From Acidobacterium sp. (GTDB lineage Bacteria; Acidobacteriota; Terriglobia; Terriglobales; Acidobacteriaceae), in the NCBI GenBank assembly GCA_003167515.1, contig PMSS01000310.1, positions 2,039-35,411 on the forward strand: DNA of 33,373 nucleotides, given 5' to 3'. The translations under genes were made by a program, and so were the position numbers. The notes beneath the pieces are model-generated. The model was not told where the DNA came from and did not search any database. It saw only the letters and a program-made list of their open reading frames with translations. Positions 1-9,068 of this stretch are shown here, one piece after another (the stretch's first letter is position 1; the number at the start of each line of letters is the position of its first letter).

Positions 1-324
1 GGGTGTTGCAAAGCTGGAGAAGACAAGGTTGTACCACACCACGTCGGGTTTCAACCGGCGAATGGTTTTTAACAGACGCACCGGAGTTTTTAAACTGCCG
101 AACCTCCAGCAGCGAATCACGTTGAATCCCGGCAGTTCTGACAATTGATCCGCCTTGAGCGAATTGCCTTTGTCGTCGGTTGCGAAGTCATAGTCCATCA
201 CTTCGTCGGCGAGGATAGTCAATTCAACATCAGGGTTGCAGCGTAGCTCCTGTGCGAGATGAAACGCATATTCGTTCAACTGGCGTCCGCTGGGAGGAAA
301 GGTCGCAACAAGACAAATCTTCAT
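1..324 (-). CDS. Glycosyltransferase family 4 (GT4), N-terminal part, cut by window edge
   Basis: This reading frame is open from an ATG at 324 to the window edge and gives 108 residues, so it was missed by the ORF track. It begins MKICLVATFPPSGRQLNEY, the usual start of a GT-B fold GT4 enzyme: a first beta strand followed by a loop in the acceptor-binding domain. It continues with a second strand (ELTILADEV) and a typical KPDVVWYNLVF segment. The C-terminal nucleotide-sugar domain lies outside the window, so the donor cannot be inferred. A good Shine-Dalgarno sequence (AAGGGG) overlaps the TAA stop of the upstream TPR gene, with only 10 nt between them. The two genes are therefore very likely co-transcribed, which points to surface-polysaccharide assembly in the cytoplasm. 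Confidence 0.8.
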   Translation of the reverse strand, partial: MKICLVATFPPSGRQLNEYAFHLAQELRCNPDVELTILADEVMDYDFATDDKGNSLKADQLSELPGFNVIRCWRFGSLKTPVRLLKTIRRLKPDVVWYNLVFSSFATP

Positions 325-334
325 TAATTCCCCT

Positions 335-3300
335 TTAGAACAAGGTGATGCTCACGTACGGTCTGAACTGTTCGTTCTGGCCACCTGTGAAATTGAAGAA
401 AGTCTCCTGTTGCACGCCCGCCGAAAAACGAATGGGGTACTGCAGGACTACATCCCCCGTCTCGTCCCTGAACTCCCGGTGGAAAGGCATCCCATATGAA
501 ACCGAAAAACTGCTCTGGACCGCGTCGTAGACGTGAAAACCGCGGTTGTTGGAGTAGGAGCCCGACGCCTGCACGCTCCACTTACGAGCCGGAATGAACT
601 TCACGCTTCCGGCCGGTCGCAGAGCCTGCGCGATTCCCGAGCGAGTTCCAACCGTCCGCCAAGCGCGCAGATCTTCGGCGAGACCCTTGACGTCGAACCG
701 GTCACCGAAGCGGCGATCCAGTCCTATATAGGAAGATGTGTAGTAATCCTCGATGCTCACCGGAGTGAAGGTCTGATCGTTTCTTCCCCATCCAGTAACA
801 AGAGCCGTCCTCCCCCATGGGGCTCCAACTCGAAAATCGACTGCGGCGGCGAATGCGTCCGAATGGAGATTGCTTTCAGTGAAAGGTCCGGTTTCGCGCA
901 GAATATAACCGTCCATCGAAAGCGCATTGAAAAATGAACTGGTCGACACGTAGGTGAAAACGCGAAACAGGTTCTGATCCAGTTCGACAGGTGACTCGGA
1001 GTCGCGGCGTACCGTAGCCTGAGCGCCGCTATTGAAGGTAATGACATTGGTTCCCAGATGAATTGTGGGGTTCACGCCGAAATTGAACGAGTAGTCCGTC
1101 GTATCGCGACTTACAACAGAATTTGTGGCTGGCACGGAGATAACACCGCGCGCATTCCGGACCTCGAAGAAACCGCTCACAGCAGGAACATAATTCAGGT
1201 GAAGATGGAAAGCGCCAGTCCCCTGCGTTTCGAAAGAAGAACGTGGCGGAGGCAGCAGAGACGTATCGGAAATCGGCACCGGAAAAGCCGCATCCAGTTT
1301 GGAGTCGAGCACATAGACGGTTGTATCTTCGAAAATTGGATCTACCGATACGTCCGCCAGCGCGCTCAGCCGGGAATTGACTCTGTAACCCTCGTCGCCC
1401 GCCGCCTGCAGCAGGTTCTGTTCAGCGGTCTGATCTTCGCCAGCGGCATCGGAGGCCTGCGCGAAGGCTGTAAGCGCCTGGGTGCTTTGATGTTCCTGGC
1501 GATAGACGTTGGCCTTGGCGAGCAAGTACTGATAATCCGGTTCATCCCCTGGCGAGCTGTTGATGGCCGCAAGCTCCCCCTGGGCCCGGGCTGTGTCGCC
1601 CTGCGCAAGGTACGTGTTGGCCAATCCGACGCGCACAGCAGTATCGGATGCGCCTGCAGCCCCGGCACGTTGGAGGTAGGTTACCGATAATTGGTAATCA
1701 TGCATTTGCCGAAACAGATCCGAGGCCTCGATCATCTGCTCCCCCGTCGGCGGAAGCGTATCTCCTGCCTCGGCTTCCATCAGCCCTAAGGCGATCTGGC
1801 GGCTCGCATCCTCCGAATGATTCTCCGTGGCCATCAGTTGGGCGATGGCCAGACGTACTGTCACACGGTCGCTGGCGGGCATCGTCAGCGCCCTGCGAAA
1901 ACGCTCCATGGCAGCGTTCTGATCGCCAAGGTGGCTCAAAGCCTCGCCGGTGAAAACGAATACATCGGGTGCGTCGGAGCGCGGCTCGGTCGCAGCAGCC
2001 GGCTTGAGCATTGCATGCTGCTCCGCCAGTTGCACGTAGCGCAGAGTCTCCTGCGTGTTCTGGAGCTGCGACCAGGACCGCGCCAGCCATGCGTAAACGA
2101 GGTCATCGCCGGGCAGAAGCTTCTGTGCAATATCCAGTTCGTCGATGGCGTCGTGATAGCGCCGCTCCGCATACAAAGTGCCCGCTAAAGCCAGATGGAG
2201 CGATCCATCGTTCGGCGTGAATTTGAGCGCTGCGCGATATTCTCTGGCCGCTTTGCCGAGCGACCCCGCCTGACCATACGCTGTCGCTCGAATCAGATGG
2301 ATCGGTTGCGAGTCGCCAAGACCCGCTTCGGCAAGCTGCACCTGGCGGAGCGCCAGCTGCGGTTTATGCAGATCCAGCGCGGTGTAGGCCAGGCCGAGAT
2401 GCGCTTCACCATTCTTCGGTTCTCGCTTCAGAGCCGCTTCAAAATCAGCCGCGGCCTCGCGCGGCTGGTGCAGGTCGTGGAGCACGTAGCCACGATTCAC
2501 GTATGCGGTCACTACTTCGGGATCCCGCTGCAACGCCTCGCTGAAGTCTGCGCGGGCATCCTGCAGCTGGCCATTGTGTTTGTGCACGTAACCCGCCAGC
2601 AGAGGAATGTCCGGTTCTTTCGGCAGAATCTGATCGTATTTCGAGGTCAGGCTCAGCAGGTCGTCGTATTGATTGAGATGAAGAAAATCGTAGCCAAGGT
2701 AGACCACCACGTCTCTGTCGGCAGGCAAAACGCGAATGGCTTGCGCCGCGACGTCGGCCGATTGCCGATAGTCACCGTGAAAACTCAGATACCTTTCCTT
2801 TTCGCGAAGCACCTGAGGTTCGCCCTGCATGTCATTCGTGACGCGATGGAACCACACGCCGGCGTCATCGAGCTTGTGGGCTTCAATGTCGGCGTTCAAG
2901 CCGCCGGCAACAATGAGAGCATTCCCTGGAGCGAGCGCATACGCCTTGCTGTAGGCGCTCTCGGCTCGGGGGAAGTCGCGGCGCGAGGTATACATGTCTC
3001 CCAGCGCGAGCCAGGGAATGTAGAGCGTTGGATAGTCTTGTGCCAGCCGCTGAAAATACTTCTCCGCCTCCTGATCACGCCCCGCCGCGCGGGATGCGTA
3101 ACCCAGGGAAGTGAGCGCGAAGCGGCTGTTCGGGTCGACTGTAAGAATCTGCTTGTAAACCGCGATGGCTTCTTCCGTATGCCCGAGCTTCATCAGCAGA
3201 TCGCCGTCCAGCTGCAGGCTGTTGGGATCGGTTGAGTTGATCGCCAGCGCCTCAGTCATGTCGCTGCGAGCCCCGGTAAGGTCGCCGGCGTTCATCCGGA

Positions 3301-4606
3301 TCAGCGCTCGCAGGCGCAGAAACGGGGCTCTGTCAGACCCGTGCTCGTCGAGCGCGTTGATGGCCGACTCCGCAGTGGCCAGCTGCTTTTGTGCGGCGTC
3401 GGTTTGTCGAAGGTTCTGATAAAGCTCCATCAGATCCATATGCAGCTGGATGGGGTAGAGCGGACCGTCGGCGGGTTCCGATGGCAGGTGCGCCAGAGCC
3501 GCATTGAATTCCTGGACGGCGTCCGCGTCCCGCTCCTCGATGCGCGCAATCTCTCCGCGGATGGCATGCAGCCGATAGTGATTTGGATCGATCGAGGCCG
3601 CGCGCTCCAGAAATGTGTTGGCATGCTCCATGGAACCGACCGCAACTTCAGCCTGTGCGGCCGAGAGCTGCAGAGTCAGGTCCTTCGGTAGAGCATTCGC
3701 GACTTGCACGTAGAGTTTCGCAGCCACTTCCTGCTTGCCATCGAGTTGGTAGGTATAAGCAAGCTCAGCGACAACATCGGGCCGCGGCGAGCGAATCGAT
3801 TTCAGAGCGGCGATAGCGTCGCCGTAGTTGCCCGTCTCCCGGTAGTAGCCACCCAGCGATCGCTGCACATCAGGATTATTCGGGGTACGGGCCTTGGCCA
3901 TATCGAGATAGCGCCGGGCCATGTCCAGTTGCTTCGTATGCTCGTACGAAATCGCCAGCAGCAACTCCGCGCGAGCGCCGGGGTGAAATCGTTCCGCGGT
4001 GCCCAGCGTTTCCAGTGCGCCCTGGTAATCACCCGACCTCATTTGCAGGTCGCCAAGGAGCACAGCGTCGTCGCTCTGCTTCGGATCGGCGGCCAGGACT
4101 TTCGTCAGCAGATCCTGCGCCTCTTTGGTACGGCCCATCACAGCGTACGTCTGCGCAAGACCGGACTGACCCTCAAGCGAGGCCGGATTCAGGCGAAGCC
4201 CGTGATTGTAAGCGTCGGCGGCCAGCCAAGGCTTCGAGTCGAGCCGCGCGGCATAACCGAGCAGAAACCACAGATGCGGATCATTAGGAGCCGCCTGCGC
4301 AGCGCGCTGCGCGAAGGCCACCGCCTGCTCATGATCCCCACGCTTGATCGCCGCTTCCGCAGCTCCGGCGAGTCGAGCAGTTTGAATATTCGATCCCCAG
4401 CCCAGCGATTGATCCTGGGATTGTGATTGGGATTGCGGTTGATTCGGCGTGCTCGGTGTTTTCGTCGACCCGTCCGAGCCCACTTTGTACGTCTGCGCCA
4501 GACCGCAGAGTGCAAAAGAGATCATGGTCAGAAGAACGCCTGCAAATCTGAGGCAGCCAAGTCGAGCAATCAAGGTATCACCGGGGAAATGCACAGAATG
4601 GTCCAT
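335..4606 (-). CDS. TPR-repeat outer-membrane beta-barrel protein, putative exopolysaccharide export porin
   Basis: This 1423-residue protein starts with a signal peptide: a hydrophobic stretch near residues 20-35 ending GLAQ, with likely cleavage after GLA. Roughly residues 75-1090 are consecutive TPR helices, seen in recurrent patterns such as LGYAARL, AHLGLAYTALDL and AYVNRGYVLHDL. The last ~300 residues change to alternating hydrophobic/aromatic strands and end in Phe (YVSITLF), the usual C-terminal signature of an outer-membrane barrel. The layout resembles BcsC or PgaA, in which periplasmic TPRs feed a polysaccharide-conducting barrel. That role is inferred from architecture and from the GT4 gene 10 nt downstream. 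The start is uncertain: the ATG at 4606 has no clear Shine-Dalgarno sequence and slightly overlaps one possible start of the divergent gene. A general protein-interaction or assembly role is the alternative. Confidence 0.8.
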   Translation of the reverse strand: MDHSVHFPGDTLIARLGCLRFAGVLLTMISFALCGLAQTYKVGSDGSTKTPSTPNQPQSQSQSQDQSLGWGSNIQTARLAGAAEAAIKRGDHEQAVAFAQRAAQAAPNDPHLWFLLGYAARLDSKPWLAADAYNHGLRLNPASLEGQSGLAQTYAVMGRTKEAQDLLTKVLAADPKQSDDAVLLGDLQMRSGDYQGALETLGTAERFHPGARAELLLAISYEHTKQLDMARRYLDMAKARTPNNPDVQRSLGGYYRETGNYGDAIAALKSIRSPRPDVVAELAYTYQLDGKQEVAAKLYVQVANALPKDLTLQLSAAQAEVAVGSMEHANTFLERAASIDPNHYRLHAIRGEIARIEERDADAVQEFNAALAHLPSEPADGPLYPIQLHMDLMELYQNLRQTDAAQKQLATAESAINALDEHGSDRAPFLRLRALIRMNAGDLTGARSDMTEALAINSTDPNSLQLDGDLLMKLGHTEEAIAVYKQILTVDPNSRFALTSLGYASRAAGRDQEAEKYFQRLAQDYPTLYIPWLALGDMYTSRRDFPRAESAYSKAYALAPGNALIVAGGLNADIEAHKLDDAGVWFHRVTNDMQGEPQVLREKERYLSFHGDYRQSADVAAQAIRVLPADRDVVVYLGYDFLHLNQYDDLLSLTSKYDQILPKEPDIPLLAGYVHKHNGQLQDARADFSEALQRDPEVVTAYVNRGYVLHDLHQPREAAADFEAALKREPKNGEAHLGLAYTALDLHKPQLALRQVQLAEAGLGDSQPIHLIRATAYGQAGSLGKAAREYRAALKFTPNDGSLHLALAGTLYAERRYHDAIDELDIAQKLLPGDDLVYAWLARSWSQLQNTQETLRYVQLAEQHAMLKPAAATEPRSDAPDVFVFTGEALSHLGDQNAAMERFRRALTMPASDRVTVRLAIAQLMATENHSEDASRQIALGLMEAEAGDTLPPTGEQMIEASDLFRQMHDYQLSVTYLQRAGAAGASDTAVRVGLANTYLAQGDTARAQGELAAINSSPGDEPDYQYLLAKANVYRQEHQSTQALTAFAQASDAAGEDQTAEQNLLQAAGDEGYRVNSRLSALADVSVDPIFEDTTVYVLDSKLDAAFPVPISDTSLLPPPRSSFETQGTGAFHLHLNYVPAVSGFFEVRNARGVISVPATNSVVSRDTTDYSFNFGVNPTIHLGTNVITFNSGAQATVRRDSESPVELDQNLFRVFTYVSTSSFFNALSMDGYILRETGPFTESNLHSDAFAAAVDFRVGAPWGRTALVTGWGRNDQTFTPVSIEDYYTSSYIGLDRRFGDRFDVKGLAEDLRAWRTVGTRSGIAQALRPAGSVKFIPARKWSVQASGSYSNNRGFHVYDAVQSSFSVSYGMPFHREFRDETGDVVLQYPIRFSAGVQQETFFNFTGGQNEQFRPYVSITLF

Positions 4607-6472
4607 TGGATGCTGCGCGCGTCTTCAGCGTTGGCTTTTACGAAGGCTACCACTCTGTTTACCAGGCAACCGGGGGCGTCGATTTTCGAATCCAATGGTC
4701 TTTCGCGAGGCATATCTTTGCAGAAGCTCGAAGCGGTCGCACCATCAACTCGGCCCATCCCCTTGAGTCTCATCCTCATGGCAGCGTTAGCCGTTCATCT
4801 GCCGCTCCTGTTGATGGAACTGCCGCTGAAGTCGTACGACACAAATTTCCACATTTTTTTCGCCTCGCATTATCTCCACCACTGGTTCGATCCCTGGAAC
4901 CCAAAGTGGTATGCGGGTTTTTCACAGACCACGTATCCGCCGTTGCCTCAACAGTGGATCGCACTCGTATCCAGAATTACCGGCCTCGACCTGGCGTATA
5001 TGACGGTCCAGCTGGTCGCCATCCTGCTCCTGGTGGTCGGCGTTTATCGCTTTGCGCTGCTGTGGGTGACCCCACGCGCCGCGTCCCTGGCCGCGCTGGC
5101 TGCCGTGTTTCTCGGCTCGGAAAGCTTTTTGGTGTACTCCGCCGGGCAGCTGTCGACTACGACCGCCGCGCCGCTTTACCTCAACGCGCTGCCGTATCTG
5201 TTTGAGTGGGTTCGGGAAGGGAAGTGGCGTTCCTTCGTCAAAGGTGCTGCTCTCTTTACCGCCGCCGCAGCCGCCCACCACGCCACGCTGCTCTTCGGCT
5301 CCATGTTCTTCGCCATTCCGGTGCTGGCGCTTGTCCTGATCGATCGCCAGGACGGCGAGCGGGTTTCGACTCCAGCGTTCCTCATTCGCACTGTCGTCAT
5401 GACCGTAGTGGTCGCTGCCGCCGTCGCTGTCGTGCTGCTGCCCTTCTGGATCGCGCTGATTCACTATCCCGTTACGCAGACTCCCATCCCGCATGCCAGC
5501 CGCGCAAACTACATTCTGAGCCCACAGTGGGGTCTCAATTACTTCGTTATCCCCTACGGGGCGCTGATTCTGGCACTGCCTTTCATTTTCGTGCGTGGAT
5601 CCGCTGTCACCCGTCTTCGCCCTTTGCTGCTCGGCTTCTGGGTTGCATTCCTGGTCGGGCTCGGCGGAACCACCCCTGTGGGTCATCTGTTGCTGGGCCG
5701 CGCCTTTGACGTCCTGACCATGGAGCGTTTCAGCTACTGGGCTACATTGCTGGCGCTGCCCTTTGTCGGGCTTCTTGCTGCCGAACTGATCGATCGCTAT
5801 CGGGGGCGTGCTGTCGCTGTTCTGACCATTGCCGCGACCTTTACCTGTGCCATGGCCGTGGCCTGGTCAACCTTTCGACCCGCCGATGCCGCAGATTTCA
5901 AGGTCGATTCGGTTGCAGCATGGCTCAATCGCGATGGTCACGATAACTACCGCTACGTGACCCTCGGCTTTGGCAACAAGATATCCCGCCTGTCGGTTCT
6001 CACCGACGCCAGCAGTGTCGATGGCGAGTGGAATTCCGGACGCATGCTGCCGGAGCTGACCGCCCACGGCGGAGCCGCGCTCACCAGTTCAAAGTATTTC
6101 AACAAGGAAGGCCTCGACGCGCTCCGAGCAATTCTCGATCATGCCGATCGCTACGGTCTGAAGTGGGTCTTTGTCCGGGATCCCTACTACGAGCCGCTGC
6201 TTACCTTCGGCGGCTGGCGTCGCGTCGACGATCTGGAAGACCGCACCATCATTGTGTGGAGCAAGGACGGTGTGCCTCCCGCCGCGCCGGTGAACGCGCC
6301 GCAAATTCCTCCGCACTGGCAGGGACTGATGTGGGGAACCTTGCCCTTTGGCAGCAGCCTTCTGGCAATTTTTGTCGTCCTGGCTCTTCCGGAAAGGCAG
6401 CGGCGCAGAGCTGCCGACGTTGAGCCTGCTGTCATGGATAAAGATCTCGTCCCAGGAAGGATGTTCTCGTGA
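4589..6472 (+). CDS. Multi-pass membrane protein, PF10131-like (GT-C-type glycosyltransferase-like)
   Basis: The protein has about ten or more hydrophobic segments from roughly residue 55 to 450, then a soluble domain and a last TM (PFGSSLLAIFVVLAL). The first extracytoplasmic loop contains DTNFHIFFASHYLHHW and then WNPKWYAGF with YPPLPQQW. This is the loop pattern of the '6-pyruvoyl-tetrahydropterin synthase related' membrane family (PF10131), which resembles GT-C glycosyltransferases using lipid-linked sugars. Function is therefore inferred as glycan transfer or polymerisation at the inner membrane. The start is unresolved. ATGs at 4589, 4598 and 4610 overlap or abut the divergent TPR gene. 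A TTG at 4718 preceded 7 nt upstream by GAGG would leave a divergent promoter region and still sit before TM1. The stop overlaps the next gene's GTG (GTGA), indicating an operon. Confidence 0.7.
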   Translation: MHRMVHWMLRASSALAFTKATTLFTRQPGASIFESNGLSRGISLQKLEAVAPSTRPIPLSLILMAALAVHLPLLLMELPLKSYDTNFHIFFASHYLHHWFDPWNPKWYAGFSQTTYPPLPQQWIALVSRITGLDLAYMTVQLVAILLLVVGVYRFALLWVTPRAASLAALAAVFLGSESFLVYSAGQLSTTTAAPLYLNALPYLFEWVREGKWRSFVKGAALFTAAAAAHHATLLFGSMFFAIPVLALVLIDRQDGERVSTPAFLIRTVVMTVVVAAAVAVVLLPFWIALIHYPVTQTPIPHASRANYILSPQWGLNYFVIPYGALILALPFIFVRGSAVTRLRPLLLGFWVAFLVGLGGTTPVGHLLLGRAFDVLTMERFSYWATLLALPFVGLLAAELIDRYRGRAVAVLTIAATFTCAMAVAWSTFRPADAADFKVDSVAAWLNRDGHDNYRYVTLGFGNKISRLSVLTDASSVDGEWNSGRMLPELTAHGGAALTSSKYFNKEGLDALRAILDHADRYGLKWVFVRDPYYEPLLTFGGWRRVDDLEDRTIIVWSKDGVPPAAPVNAPQIPPHWQGLMWGTLPFGSSLLAIFVVLALPERQRRRAADVEPAVMDKDLVPGRMFS

Positions 6473-7599
6473 CAGGTGGACGTCTCCTCGCAGTTTTTCT
6501 GTGCCTCGCGACCGTGGGGCTGGTTGTGATCGGCACTCTTTGGCCCGTTCCCGCGGCGGCGGCTTGGGCGGGTGGCACCGGCGGCTTCATCAGTTCCTCA
6601 TCGACACCGGAAGGAGCGGTGAACAACTTTGCCAATGACCTCGGTCATCACGCGTGGCAGGAGGCCTATTCCACCCTCGCGAATAAAGGCAAATTCACCG
6701 AGCAGGACTTTGTCCGTGACATGACGGGTAGTTATCCCGGTCTGCGCACGTACGCGAGCCTGGACAACTTCGAGGTGCGGCCACTGCATGCTTCCGACAA
6801 TGAGGCGCAGGTGGAACTGCGACTGCACTGGTCAACCGTGGTTGGCACTTTCCTCGACACGCGCACCCTGCAGGTTGTCAAAAACGGGGATCATTGGGCG
6901 CCCGTATGGCCCATCGTGAAAGAGCAGCACGTCCCGCCGCAGGTGATCCCAGTAACTTACCTGCGCTGGGATGTGATCTATCGCGGCCCGGAAGATGACT
7001 GGGGTGCACAGGACGTGGAAGCGCCGCACGTCCGCATCATCGACATGCACCCGGTCGAGCGCGCCGCCGGCGTAGTCGTCCTCGGTGAACTCCTGAACGA
7101 AGATGTGGTGCCGGCGTATGTCTCGGTGAAGGCTACCCTGCTCGGCAAGAACGGATCGCCGATCGCCACCGAAGATAGCTTCGACAAGATTTCTCATCTG
7201 CTCCTGCCGAAGCAGGTCACGCCCTTTCTCATCACGTTCCCCAACGTCTCACTCTCCGACGTCGACAGCATCCACATGGACCCCACCTCGAGCCTCGTCG
7301 CTGCCTCCGCCGACCCCGTGATAGAGATTCAGAATCAGAAACTGAGCCCTGCGCCGGACGCCTGGTTCAGCGGGAGTCTCGTGAACCAGAGCGGGCAGAA
7401 CGTAAGCATCGCCCACGTCCTTGGCACCTTCTATGACCAATCAGGTCAGCTGGTCTGGGTGGCGGATCAATACATCGACCGTGCGCTATTGCCGCAGACG
7501 CCCGTCTCTTTCGCCATCCCCGTTCCCGAAGACCTTGCCAGGAAAATCAGCACCGAACGCGCTGTAGTCGCGACCTACAGTCCTGGCGGCTTCCAATGA
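6469..7599 (+). CDS. Secreted or membrane-anchored protein with NTF2-like and tandem FxLYD-like domains
   Basis: I do not recognise a named family for this 376-residue protein. The GTG start overlaps the preceding stop (GTGA). An N-terminal hydrophobic segment (residues ~5-30) is a signal peptide or anchor. Residues ~42-145 look like an NTF2/DUF4878-type alpha+beta domain (EGAVNNFANDL, then strands such as AQVELRLHW). The rest has two beta-rich segments with the pattern 'V.L.G.L.N......V.V.ATL...G', at about 190-270 and 285-360, resembling FxLYD domains of bacterial surface proteins. It is the first of three exported proteins in a row between a PF10131-like membrane protein and a GT2. A periplasmic accessory role in glycan assembly is an inference from context. 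Confidence 0.7.
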   Translation: MTGGRLLAVFLCLATVGLVVIGTLWPVPAAAAWAGGTGGFISSSSTPEGAVNNFANDLGHHAWQEAYSTLANKGKFTEQDFVRDMTGSYPGLRTYASLDNFEVRPLHASDNEAQVELRLHWSTVVGTFLDTRTLQVVKNGDHWAPVWPIVKEQHVPPQVIPVTYLRWDVIYRGPEDDWGAQDVEAPHVRIIDMHPVERAAGVVVLGELLNEDVVPAYVSVKATLLGKNGSPIATEDSFDKISHLLLPKQVTPFLITFPNVSLSDVDSIHMDPTSSLVAASADPVIEIQNQKLSPAPDAWFSGSLVNQSGQNVSIAHVLGTFYDQSGQLVWVADQYIDRALLPQTPVSFAIPVPEDLARKISTERAVVATYSPGGFQ

Positions 7600-8468
7600 A
7601 ACACGCCTTCACATTCCTGATCGGCGTCACGGTCTCCGCCGGCGCCCTGCCAGCTCTGGCACAAAGCGGAAATCTTGACCTGCCCAAAAGTATCGTGGCC
7701 GGCAGCGCGTTTTCGATTCAGAGCACAAGCAGCGCCCAGGGAGTTCTGTATATCGTTGGACCCGGCCAGGTGCTGAAGCGCGACGTTCAACCTGGTCAGC
7801 CCATCACCATCGCTGCTGGAGACCTCGATTGTGCCGGTCACTACCTCGCGGTGCTGACCAGTGGCTCCTCGACAGAAACCGGCGAGTTCGACGTAGTTCC
7901 GGGCAGTCAGCCGGCGACGCTCAGCTTTCTGGCGAAACCCTCTCGTCTCCCCGTGGGACTGCAGAGCGGGATCAGCGGCGCTGTGTACATCTTTGACGCC
8001 TTTCAGAATCTGATAACCGCGCCGACCCCGGTGTCCTTTCAGCTTTCGATTCCCTCTGAAGCGACACAGTCGCGAACTGTGGTCAGCCGCCAGGGGGCAG
8101 CGTGGACCGATATGAACTCCGGATCGAAAGACGGGAACGCAAAGTTCGTCGCTCAAGCCGGCGATGTTTCTGCTACCCGCGTCATCCAGCAGGTTCCCGG
8201 CGATCCCTGCGGGCTGAAGATGAGCGCCAAAAAAGTAGGCGAACAGATTCAACTCGAAACCGATCCGCTGCGCGACTGCAGTGGGAACGCCGTAACCGAC
8301 GGTACCATCGTTACGTTTACAGAATCCTGGAACGGCGGGCAAACTACGGTGGACGTGCCTCTGAAACACGGAATCGCTCAGGCGGAAGTACCCGCTTACA
8401 ACGGCGCAAGAATCTCTGTAGCGACCGGCGTGGTGATGGGGAACGAGATTCGGTGGGCAAACCAATGA
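7596..8468 (+). CDS. Secreted protein with bacterial Ig-like (BIG1-type) domains
   Basis: The 290-residue protein has a clear signal peptide (MKHAFTFLIG to ALPALAQ, cleavage after ALA). The first ~90 mature residues form a beta-rich domain. Next come segments typical of invasin-type Ig domains: GAVYIFDAFQNLITAPTPV, then DGNAKFVAQAGD, and a second copy with DCSGNAVTDGTIVTF. Its ATG overlaps the upstream stop by 4 nt and its own stop overlaps the next ATG, so it lies in the middle of a translationally coupled set. The family fits extracellular adhesion or scaffolding. Here it probably works in the periplasm or at the surface with the neighbouring glycan genes. No catalytic motif is visible. Confidence 0.75.
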   Translation: MKHAFTFLIGVTVSAGALPALAQSGNLDLPKSIVAGSAFSIQSTSSAQGVLYIVGPGQVLKRDVQPGQPITIAAGDLDCAGHYLAVLTSGSSTETGEFDVVPGSQPATLSFLAKPSRLPVGLQSGISGAVYIFDAFQNLITAPTPVSFQLSIPSEATQSRTVVSRQGAAWTDMNSGSKDGNAKFVAQAGDVSATRVIQQVPGDPCGLKMSAKKVGEQIQLETDPLRDCSGNAVTDGTIVTFTESWNGGQTTVDVPLKHGIAQAEVPAYNGARISVATGVVMGNEIRWANQ

Positions 8469-8962
8469 TCCGGCCGCTTGTAATTTTGTTGGCCGCGTTT
8501 GCGGCATCCGGCGCCTTTGGTGCGGATCAGGCATCGGTACAAATAGAGCCCACCACCTTGCAGGGGCCGAGGCCGCTGGCAAAAGAGACGGCAACCGCAG
8601 TGGTGCGCGATTATCTCGAGGCCTGGCAGAGTTTAAGCGCCGCACTTGAGCAAAACCGCACAGATTTGCTCAATCAGGACTTTGTCGGCACAGCGAAGGA
8701 TAAATTCGCGGAAACGATTGAAGAGCAACAGAAACTGGGCATTCGCACGCGTTATCAGGAGCGCTCCCACGACATCCGGATTATTTTCTACTCTCCGGAA
8801 GGACTTTCTGTTGAGTTAGAAGACAACATTGCATATGACGTGCAACTCCTTGACCACAATAAGGTTCAAACCACACAACTGGTTCGCGCACGCTACGTTG
8901 CCGTGTTGACACCCGCAGAGGTTCGCTGGCGAGTGCGCGTTCTGCAAGCTGATTCAAATTGA
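8465..8962 (+). CDS. Small secreted protein, NTF2-like fold suspected
   Basis: The ORF track shows a longer ORF starting at 8102, but that N-terminal part is a shadow of the preceding gene. The real start is the ATG at 8465, which overlaps the upstream TGA (ATGA) and gives 165 residues with a signal peptide (MIRPLVILLAAFAASGAFG, cleavage near GAFG/ADQ). The mature part begins with a helix (AVVRDYLEAWQSLSAALEQN), continues with a mixed region and ends with two or three beta strands (VRARYVAVLT, VRWRVRVLQA). This order resembles an NTF2/SnoaL cone without recognisable catalytic residues. Function is unknown. It is the last gene of the coupled trio, about 100 nt before the GT2. Confidence 0.7.
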   Translation: MIRPLVILLAAFAASGAFGADQASVQIEPTTLQGPRPLAKETATAVVRDYLEAWQSLSAALEQNRTDLLNQDFVGTAKDKFAETIEEQQKLGIRTRYQERSHDIRIIFYSPEGLSVELEDNIAYDVQLLDHNKVQTTQLVRARYVAVLTPAEVRWRVRVLQADSN

Positions 8963-9068
8963 TGTAGCTGCCATGCAATCGAAGACCGTACGACCGACAT
9001 GCAGACAAAATCCAGGCCAGTCGCGAAAGAGAGTACTAGCCTTTGGAAAAATCCCAAGGAGGAAGTCA

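Noticed and set aside
2195-3235. 346-aa plus-strand ORF
   Set aside because: It is a shadow of the TPR repeats on the minus strand, which are strongly periodic and complete.
8102-8464. N-terminal extension of the 286-aa ORF
   Set aside because: It overlaps the preceding gene in another frame; the signal peptide begins at the ATG at 8465.
7575-8645. 356-aa minus-strand ORF
   Set aside because: It is antisense to the secreted Ig-like protein gene, has no family pattern or signal, and the opposite strand has a clear signal peptide and ATGA-coupled neighbours.
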